Below are positions 57,711 to 64,000 of a DNA stretch of 64,000 nt, in pieces. A program made the translations under genes and the position numbers. The notes beneath the pieces are model-generated. The model had not been told where the DNA came from. It did not search any database and worked only from the letters and a program-made list of their open reading frames with translations. Origin of the DNA: Streptomyces sp. TG1A-8 (GTDB lineage: Bacteria; Actinomycetota; Actinomycetes; Streptomycetales; Streptomycetaceae); the NCBI RefSeq assembly GCF_030499535.1, contig NZ_JASTLB010000001.1:4836001-4900000 (forward strand), read 5' to 3'. Within the stretch, counting starts at the first letter, position 1. Every line of letters begins with the position of its first letter.

Positions 57711-58892
57711 GTGCAGCCCCGGACCCTCACCCAGACCGACAGCACCACCAGCACCGACAGCACCGGCAGCGCCACCGTGGACGTGCCGGACGCCGAGCGC
57801 GACGGCCTGCCGGCCGGGGCCCCGCGCAGCCGCGCCCCCCACCCCGCGCGGACGCTCCCCGCGGCGGACCCCGCGCGGTCCCCGGAACCATCCGCCGAGG
57901 CGCCGGCGGAGGAGGCCGACGACCCCGACGCGCCGCAGGAGGCCGACGTCCCGGCGGCGGCCCCGGCCGCCGGCGCCGCCGGCCCCTCCTCGGACCTGTT
58001 CCGCCAGTACCTGCGCGAGATCGGCCGCATCCCGCTGCTCACCGCGGCCGAGGAGGTGGAACTGGCCCGCCGGGTCGAGGCCGGGCTGTTCGCCGAGGAG
58101 AAACTGAGCACCGCGCCCGACCTGGACGGCCGGCTCGCGCTGGACCTGGACCGGCTCGTCGTCAGGGGCCGGATGGCCAAGCGCCGCCTCATCGAGGCCA
58201 ACCTGCGGCTCGTCGTGTCCGTGGCCAAGAGGTACGTCGGCCGGGGCCTGACCATGCTCGACCTGGTCCAGGAGGGGAACCTCGGGCTCATCCGGGCCGT
58301 GGAGAAGTTCGACTACGCCCGCGGCTACAAGTTCTCCACCTACGCCACCTGGTGGATCCGGCAGGCCATGTCCCGCGCCCTGGCCGACCAGGCCCGCACC
58401 ATCCGCGTCCCCGTGCACGTCGTGGAACTCATCAACCGCGTCGTCCGCGTCCAGCGGCGCATGCTGCAGGAGCGGGGCTGCGAACCCAGGCCCGAGGAGG
58501 TCGCCGCCCACCTGGACCTGCCGCCCGAACGGGTCAGGGAGGTGCTGCGGCTCGCCCAGGAACCGGTGTCCCTGCACGCCCCGGTCGGCGAGGAGGACGA
58601 CGTGGCCCTCGGCGACCTCATCGAGGACGGCGACGCGGCGAGCCCCGTGGAGTCGGCCGCCTTCCTGTTGCTGCGCGAGCACCTGGAGGCCGTGCTGTCC
58701 ACGCTCGGCGAACGCGAGCGCAAGGTCGTCCAGCTCCGCTACGGCCTGGCCGACGGCCGCCCCCGCACCCTGGAGGAGATAGGCCGCCTCTTCGGGGTCA
58801 CGCGGGAACGGATACGGCAGATCGAGTCCAAGACCCTCAGCAGGCTCCGGGACCACGCCTTCGCCGACCAGCTGCGCGGCTACCTCGACTGA
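57711..58892 (+). CDS. hrdA: RNA polymerase sigma factor, group 2, HrdA-like
   Basis: 393 residues. A low-complexity Ala/Pro/Asp-rich N-terminus (1-95), then region 1.2 ([32 protein letters not shown] split as [15 protein letters not shown] and [12 protein letters not shown]), region 2 with [19 protein letters not shown] and [14 protein letters not shown], region 3 and region 4 with [17 protein letters not shown]. It lacks the long region 1.1 of the principal factor HrdB. Start GTG 57711 has GGAGG nine bases upstream. The position behind dnaG is that of hrdA in S. coelicolor, from memory; hrdA is dispensable there. Confidence 0.9.
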   Translation: MQPRTLTQTDSTTSTDSTGSATVDVPDAERDGLPAGAPRSRAPHPARTLPAADPARSPEPSAEAPAEEADDPDAPQEADVPAAAPAAGAAGPSSDLFRQYLREIGRIPLLTAAEEVELARRVEAGLFAEEKLSTAPDLDGRLALDLDRLVVRGRMAKRRLIEANLRLVVSVAKRYVGRGLTMLDLVQEGNLGLIRAVEKFDYARGYKFSTYATWWIRQAMSRALADQARTIRVPVHVVELINRVVRVQRRMLQERGCEPRPEEVAAHLDLPPERVREVLRLAQEPVSLHAPVGEEDDVALGDLIEDGDAASPVESAAFLLLREHLEAVLSTLGERERKVVQLRYGLADGRPRTLEEIGRLFGVTRERIRQIESKTLSRLRDHAFADQLRGYLD

Positions 58893-58894
58893 GC

Positions 58895-58922
58895 GGGGCC
58901 GCTCACGCGCGTGAGCGGCCCC
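58895..58922. terminator. Bidirectional 28-bp palindrome
   Basis: Perfect palindrome GGGGCCGCTCACGC and its complement between the convergent sigma factor and ABC exporter genes. Confidence 0.85.
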
Positions 58923-58927
58923 CGGCC

Positions 58928-60856
58928 TCAGTCCACCTCGGCCACCGCCTGCGCGAACTGGGCCTGGTACAGCCGGGCGTACGCCCCGCCCGCCGCCAGC
59001 AGCTCGGTGTGCGCGCCCTGTTCCACGATCGACCCGTTCTCCATCACCAGGATCGTGTCCGCGTCCCGGATCGTCGACAGCCGGTGCGCGATGACGAACG
59101 ACGTGCGCCCGTCGGCGAGTTTGGCCATCGCCTTCTGGATCAGCACCTCGGTACGGGTGTCGACGGAACTCGTCGCCTCGTCCAGCACCAGGATCACCGG
59201 CTCGGACAGGAACGCCCGCGCGATCGTGATGAGCTGCTTCTCCCCGGCGCTGACCCCCGAGCCCTCGTCGTCGATCACGGTGTCGTAGCCCTCGGGGAGC
59301 GTACGGATGAACCGGTCCGCGTGGGCCGCCCGCGCCGCCTCCTCGATCTCGCCCCGGGTGACCTCGCGCGAGGCCCCGTAGGCGATGTTGTCCGCGATGG
59401 TGCCGCCGAACAGCCAGGTGTCCTGGAGCACCATGCCGATCGCGGCCCGCAGGTCGTCCCGGGACATCCGCCGGACGTCCACGCCGTCCAGGGTGATCCG
59501 CCCGCCGGAGACGTCGTAGAACCGCATCAGCAGGTTGACCAGCGTGGTCTTGCCCGCACCCGTCGGGCCGACGATCGCCACCGTCTGCCCGGGCCGCACC
59601 ACCAGCGACAGGTCCTCGATCAGCGGCTTGTCCGGGTCGTACCGGAAGGACACGTGCTCCAGCTCCACCCGCCCGCGCAGCTCGGCCGGCCGCTCGCCCG
59701 GCACCGGGTCCGCCTCCTGCTCCTCGGCGTCGAGCAGTTCGAAGACCCGCTCGGCCGAGGCGACGCCGGACTGCACCAGGTTGGCCATCGACGCGACCTG
59801 CGTGAGCGGCGTCGAGAACTGCCGGGAGTACTGGATGAACGCCTGCACGTCACCGATGGACAGCGCGCCCGAGGCGACCCGCAGCCCGCCGACCACGGCC
59901 ACCAGCACGTAGTTGAGGTTCGACACGAACATCATCAGCGGCTGCATGACGCCGCTGTTGAACTGCGCCCGGAACGCCGCCTCGTACAGGGCCTCGTTCT
60001 GCTCGGCGAACTGCCGCGCCGACTCCTCCTGCCGTCCGAACACCTTCACCAGGGTGTGCCCGGTGTACATCTCCTCGACGTGCGCGTTCAGCTTGCCGGT
60101 GGAGCGCCACTGCTGCACGAAGTGCGGCTGCGACCGCTTGCCGACCCGGGTCGCGACCACGAACGACAGCGGCACGGTCACCAGCGCGACCAGCGCCAGG
60201 ACCCAGGAGACGTAGAACATCATCGCGAGCACGCCGATGATGGTCAGCAGCGAGTTGATCAGCTGGCCCATCGACTGCTGGAGCGTCTGCCCGATGTTGT
60301 CGATGTCGTTGGTCGCCCGGGAGAGCACCTCGCCGCGCTGGCGCCGGTCGAAGTACGACAGCGGCAGCCGCGACAGCTTCGACTGCACGTCCTCCCGCAG
60401 CCGGTACATCGTGCGGTTCACGGTCCGGTTGACCATCCGCGTCGCCACCGCCATCAGCACACCGGCCACCAGGAACGTGCACAGCGCCAGCAGCAGCACG
60501 TGACCGACGGCGCCGAAGTCGATGCCCTCGCCCGGCGTGAAGTCGGTGCCCCTGAGCATGTCCGCGACGGAGCCCTGGCCCCGGGCGCGCAAGGAGTCGA
60601 GCACCTGCTCCTTGCTCGCCCCGGCCGGCGTCCGCCGGCCGATGATCCCGGCGAACACCAGGTCGGTGGCCCGGCCGAGGATCTTCGGGCCGATCACGTT
60701 CAGCGCCACGCTGAGGACCACGCACAGCAGCAGGGCGCAGATCGTGACCCGTTCGGGGGCGAACCGGGTGACGAGCCGCTTGCCCGACCCCTTGAAGTCC
60801 ATCGAGCGCTGGTCCGGCCCGCCCCCGGCCATCATGCGTCCCATGGGCCCGGCCAT
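58928..60856 (-). CDS. ABC exporter half-transporter, second subunit
   Basis: 642 residues: six-helix exporter membrane domain after a short Met/Gly-rich N-terminus, then a nucleotide-binding domain with Walker [10 protein letters not shown] near 427, a non-standard signature VSAGEKQL near 537 and standard Walker [12 protein letters not shown] near 555. Its ATG overlaps the upstream subunit's stop as TGATG. The pair shows opposite deviations (see the other subunit), the hallmark of heterodimeric multidrug or lipid exporters such as TM287/288 and BmrCD. Confidence 0.93.
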   Translation of the reverse strand: MAGPMGRMMAGGGPDQRSMDFKGSGKRLVTRFAPERVTICALLLCVVLSVALNVIGPKILGRATDLVFAGIIGRRTPAGASKEQVLDSLRARGQGSVADMLRGTDFTPGEGIDFGAVGHVLLLALCTFLVAGVLMAVATRMVNRTVNRTMYRLREDVQSKLSRLPLSYFDRRQRGEVLSRATNDIDNIGQTLQQSMGQLINSLLTIIGVLAMMFYVSWVLALVALVTVPLSFVVATRVGKRSQPHFVQQWRSTGKLNAHVEEMYTGHTLVKVFGRQEESARQFAEQNEALYEAAFRAQFNSGVMQPLMMFVSNLNYVLVAVVGGLRVASGALSIGDVQAFIQYSRQFSTPLTQVASMANLVQSGVASAERVFELLDAEEQEADPVPGERPAELRGRVELEHVSFRYDPDKPLIEDLSLVVRPGQTVAIVGPTGAGKTTLVNLLMRFYDVSGGRITLDGVDVRRMSRDDLRAAIGMVLQDTWLFGGTIADNIAYGASREVTRGEIEEAARAAHADRFIRTLPEGYDTVIDDEGSGVSAGEKQLITIARAFLSEPVILVLDEATSSVDTRTEVLIQKAMAKLADGRTSFVIAHRLSTIRDADTILVMENGSIVEQGAHTELLAAGGAYARLYQAQFAQAVAEVD

Positions 60857-62655
60857 CAGGCGGCCTCCGCTTCCGTCAGCTGGGAGAGCACGATCTCCCG
60901 GTAGGTCTCGTTGCCCGCCATGAGCTCGTGGTGCCGGCCGCTGCCGACCACCCGTCCCTCGTCCAGCACGATGATCCGGTCGGCGTCCCGGATGGTCGCC
61001 ACCCGCTGCGCGACGATGACGACGGTCGCCTCGGCCGTCTCCCGGGCGAGCGCCGCGCGCAGCAGGGCGTCCGTCTTGTAGTCGAGCGCGGAGAAGGAGT
61101 CGTCGAAGAGGTAGATCTCCGGGCGCTGCACCAGCGTGCGGGCGATGGCGAGGCGCTGGCGCTGACCGCCGGACACGTTCGTGCCGCCCTGCGCGATCGG
61201 CGCGTCCAGGCCGCCCTCCAGCGCCGACACGAAGTCCTTGGCCTGCGCGACCTCCAGGGCGTGCCACAGCTCCTCGTCGGTGGCGTCCGGGTTGCCGTAG
61301 CGCAGGTTGGTGGCGACCGTGCCCGCGAACAGGTACGGCTTCTGCGGCACCAGCCCGACCGTTTCGGCCAGCAGCCTCCGGTCGAGCTCCCGGACGTCGA
61401 CGCCGTCCACCAGCACCTGGCCCTCGGTGGCGTCGAACAGCCGCGGCACCAGACCGAGCAGCGTCGACTTGCCGCTGCCGGTCGAGCCGATCACGGCGGT
61501 CGTCTCGCCCGGCCGGGCCACCAGCTCGACGGACTTCAGCACCGGCTCCTCGGCGCCCGGGTAGCGGAAGCCCGCCCCGCGGACCTCCAGGTGCCCGTGC
61601 CGGCGCAGCGCGGTGACCGGTGCCACCGGGGGCACCACGCTGGAGTCGGTGTCCAGCACCTCCTCGATGCGCTCGGCGCACACCTCGGCGCGCGGCACCA
61701 TCATGAACATGAAGGTGGCCATCATCACCGACATGACGATCTGCATCAGGTAGGAGAGGAACGCGGTCAGGTCGCCGATCTGCATCCCGCCGCTGTCGAT
61801 GCGGTGCGCGCCGAACCAGACCACCGCGATGGAGGACAGGTTCACCACCGTCATGACCATCGGGAACATCAGCGCGAGCATCCGGCCGGTGGCCAGCTGC
61901 ATCCGGGTCAGGTCACCGTTCGCCCGCCCGAACCGGCCCTGCTCGTAGGCGTCGCGGACGAAGGCGCGGATCACCCGGTTGCCGGTGATCTGCTCGCGCA
62001 GCACCCGGTTGACCGTGTCGAGCCGGACCTGCATGGACCGGAACAGCGGCCGCAGCCGGCGCACGATCAGCGTCACGCAGACGGCGAGCACGGGGACCAC
62101 CGCGACCAGCACCCCGGACAGCGGCACGTCCAGGCCGAGGGCCAGCACGACCCCGCCCACGCACATGATGGGCGCCGACACCATCAGGGTGAACGACATC
62201 AGGGCCAGCATCTGGACCTGCTGGACGTCGTTCGTCGTACGGGTGATGAGCGTGGGCGCCCCGAAGTGACCGACCTCGCGGGCGGAGAAGGACTGCACAC
62301 GGTCGAAGACGGCACCGCGCACGTCTCGCCCGAGCGCGGAGGCGGTCCGGGCGCCGAAGAACACGGCACCGATGTTGCACGCGACCTGGACCAGCGAGAT
62401 GCCGACCATCAGGGCGCCGGAGGACAGGATGTAACCCGTGTCACCCTTCACCACGCCGTTGTCGATGATGTCCGCGTTGAGCGTGGGCAGGTAGAGGGTG
62501 GCGCAGGTCTGCAGGAACTGCAGCAGCACCAGGAGGGCGATGGGTTTCTTGTAGGGCCTGAGATAAGTGCGCAGGAGTCGTATGAGCACGCTGGGTCTCT
62601 CGGAGTCGGCGGTGGGGGCGGTCGGTGTGTGCCCCTGGCCCCCATCGTCGGGCAC
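60856..62655 (-). CDS. ABC exporter half-transporter, first subunit
   Basis: 599 residues with an exporter membrane domain ([20 protein letters not shown] at the start) and a nucleotide-binding domain: Walker [10 protein letters not shown] near 388, signature [14 protein letters not shown] near 492, and Walker [12 protein letters not shown] near 515, where the catalytic Glu is Asp. GTG 62655 follows GGGTGGA. With its partner it would form one standard and one degenerate ATP site. Confidence 0.93.
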   Translation of the reverse strand: MPDDGGQGHTPTAPTADSERPSVLIRLLRTYLRPYKKPIALLVLLQFLQTCATLYLPTLNADIIDNGVVKGDTGYILSSGALMVGISLVQVACNIGAVFFGARTASALGRDVRGAVFDRVQSFSAREVGHFGAPTLITRTTNDVQQVQMLALMSFTLMVSAPIMCVGGVVLALGLDVPLSGVLVAVVPVLAVCVTLIVRRLRPLFRSMQVRLDTVNRVLREQITGNRVIRAFVRDAYEQGRFGRANGDLTRMQLATGRMLALMFPMVMTVVNLSSIAVVWFGAHRIDSGGMQIGDLTAFLSYLMQIVMSVMMATFMFMMVPRAEVCAERIEEVLDTDSSVVPPVAPVTALRRHGHLEVRGAGFRYPGAEEPVLKSVELVARPGETTAVIGSTGSGKSTLLGLVPRLFDATEGQVLVDGVDVRELDRRLLAETVGLVPQKPYLFAGTVATNLRYGNPDATDEELWHALEVAQAKDFVSALEGGLDAPIAQGGTNVSGGQRQRLAIARTLVQRPEIYLFDDSFSALDYKTDALLRAALARETAEATVVIVAQRVATIRDADRIIVLDEGRVVGSGRHHELMAGNETYREIVLSQLTEAEAA

Positions 62656-62733
62656 TCCACCCGCGTTACCCCAACCGATTAACCCAACAGGCGGGTTCCC
62701 CGAGCCGGGGGCGGAGCGTTCCCGGGAGCGGGG

Positions 62734-62768
62734 AGCGGGGAGCGGGGAGCGGGGAGCGCCGGCGGGCG
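62734..62768. repeat. Five tandem copies of GGGAGCG
   Basis: A 7-bp unit repeated five times without change in the gap between the exporter and the kinase genes. Confidence 0.85.
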
Positions 62769-62796
62769 ACGGCCCGGCCGGCCGCGCGCCGGCGGG

Positions 62797-64000
62797 TCAC
62801 GGGCGGAGCGCCCCCGGGTGGGTCTGCTCGCGCACGGACACGAACTGCTGGCGCACCGCCTGACCCACGGCCAGCTCGTCGCCGGGCTCCAGCACCTGCG
62901 CCGCCGCCCCCTGCCAGGCCGGCGGGGTGCGCGGGTCGAGCGTGCCCCGCGACACCCCGAGCGCCCAGGCCGCCTGCCGGGCGGCGCCGATCGCCGCGTA
63001 GTCGGCGGGCTGCGGCACGACGACCTGCGCGCCGAACAGCGCGGGCGCCGCCGCCTGTACGGCGGGCAGCTCCGCGGCCGGTCCGAGCAGGAAGATCCGC
63101 CGCACCTCCACGCCCCGTCCGCGCAGCACGTCGAGGGCGTCGGCTAGTCCGCACAGCATGCCCTCGAAAGCGGCCCGCGCCAGGTGTTCGGGCCGCATCG
63201 ACTCGCGCCGCAGCCCGGCGAGGGTGCCCGCGGTGTGCGGCAGGTGCGGCGTGCGCTCGCCCTCCAGGTAGGGCAGCAGCACCAGCCCGTGCGCCCCCGG
63301 CGTGGACTTCATCGCCAGCTCGGAGAGGGTCTCCAGATCGGGCAGGCCGAGCAGTTCGCAGGTGCCGCGCAGGGTGCGCACGGCGTTGAGGGTGGTGACG
63401 ACCGGCAGGTGCATCCCGGTGGCGTCGGCCAGCGAGGTGATCATCCCGGACTGGTCGGCGAGCGCCTCCGGGTGCACGGCCATCACCGAGCCCGAGGCCC
63501 CGAGCGAGACGACCGCGTCCCCCAGGCCGAGTCCCAGCCCGAACGCGGCGGCCATGGTCTCCCCGCTCCCGGCGGAGATCAGCAGGCCTTCCGGGGTCGT
63601 CCCGGCCGCGTCCGACGGGCCGATGACCTCCGGCAGCACCGCCTGGTGACCGAGGGCCAGTTCGATCAGGTCGGGCCGGTAGCCGCCGGTGGCGGCGGAC
63701 CAGTACCCGGTGCCCGAGGCGCCCCCGCGGTCGGTGGTCCGCCGCACGGGCCGCCCGAGCAACTGCCACACCAGCCAGTCGTGGGCCTGCAGCAGCACGG
63801 CCGTGCGCAGCGCGTTCTCGGGTTCGTTCTTCGCGAGCCAGCGCAGCTTGGTGACGGGCTGCGCGGCCTGCGGCACACAGCCGACCGCCTGCGCCCAGGC
63901 CTCCCGGCCGCCGAGCGCGTCGACCAGGTCGGCCGCCGCCACCTGCGCCCGCTTGTCGCCGCCGACCAGCGCCGGGCGCACGGTGTTGCCCTGCGCGTCG
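62797..64000 (-). CDS. xylB: FGGY-family carbohydrate kinase, xylulokinase-like (5' end outside window)
   Basis: About 401 residues of an FGGY sugar kinase are visible, continuing past the right edge of the window. Present are VTKLRWLAKNEPENALRT and HDWLVWQLLGRPVRRTTDRGGASGTGYW from the first domain, the ATP-binding SLGASGSVMAV, LNAVRTLRGTCELLG, and the C-terminal FLLGPAAELPAVQAAAPALFGAQVVVPQ with ADYAAIGAARQAAWAL. This pattern is closest to D-xylulose kinases. Only about the first 80-90 residues are missing. No xylose isomerase or transporter is seen in the window, so the substrate is only likely. Confidence 0.85.
   Translation of the reverse strand, partial: DAQGNTVRPALVGGDKRAQVAAADLVDALGGREAWAQAVGCVPQAAQPVTKLRWLAKNEPENALRTAVLLQAHDWLVWQLLGRPVRRTTDRGGASGTGYWSAATGGYRPDLIELALGHQAVLPEVIGPSDAAGTTPEGLLISAGSGETMAAAFGLGLGLGDAVVSLGASGSVMAVHPEALADQSGMITSLADATGMHLPVVTTLNAVRTLRGTCELLGLPDLETLSELAMKSTPGAHGLVLLPYLEGERTPHLPHTAGTLAGLRRESMRPEHLARAAFEGMLCGLADALDVLRGRGVEVRRIFLLGPAAELPAVQAAAPALFGAQVVVPQPADYAAIGAARQAAWALGVSRGTLDPRTPPAWQGAAAQVLEPGDELAVGQAVRQQFVSVREQTHPGALRP

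Overview
The window is chromosomal DNA from a Streptomyces-type actinomycete. Base composition is very GC-rich, third codon positions are almost all G or C, GTG starts are frequent, and neighbouring genes often overlap by a few bases (GTGA, TGATG). The run leuA, recO, uppS, zur-znu, glyS, dusB, ppdK, nirBD, nasA, dgt, dnaG and an hrdA-like sigma factor matches, from memory, one arm of the Streptomyces coelicolor core. Most of the window is therefore conserved core.

Layout. 1-9.1 kb holds the 3' part of leuA, a TerB-like protein and a five-gene minus-strand operon: family-5 binding protein, two permeases (one fused to an ATPase), a second ATPase and a DapA-family aldolase. 9.1-15.5 kb holds recO-uppS facing zur and znuBCA, then glyS. 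Two Zur-like palindromes lie on the znuA promoter and the peptide start. 15.6-22.4 kb holds a decayed secreted hydrolase, an aldo/keto reductase, a TetR gene with no normal start codon, an MFS exporter, dusB with an apparent frameshift near its start, and a membrane sulfatase-like protein. 22.6-27.4 kb holds two glycosidase-like genes and a ROK regulator. 27.8-30.5 kb is ppdK.

The accessory region is 30,655-38,286. A 7.6-kb insertion with clearly lower GC is bounded by a 31-bp direct repeat that lies inside the ppdK terminator hairpin. It carries a small acidic protein, an unknown 215-aa protein, a protein resembling the trypsin-co-occurring domain 1 (CU044_2847) family, a cytoplasmic AAA+ ATPase and a cytoplasmic S8 subtilase. 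It also carries the catalytic half of a tyrosine integrase that is cut off by an IS5-like element. The ATPase-subtilase pair has the architecture of the IetAS anti-phage/incompatibility system, and the small upstream protein may be an extra component. This is the most interesting part of the window.

After the insertion come a sugar ABC importer (38.4-41.4 kb), a nitrogen-assimilation block (nirD, nirB, an FAD reductase, a TauE-like permease, a class F sortase and its neighbour, nasA, and a sirohydrochlorin chelatase) with a GlnR-like site before the nir operon, then a SanA-like protein, dgt, a ferredoxin-reductase-like flavoprotein, dnaG, an hrdA-like sigma factor, a heterodimeric ABC exporter and the end of a xylulokinase-like gene. 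No tRNA, rRNA or CRISPR array was seen.
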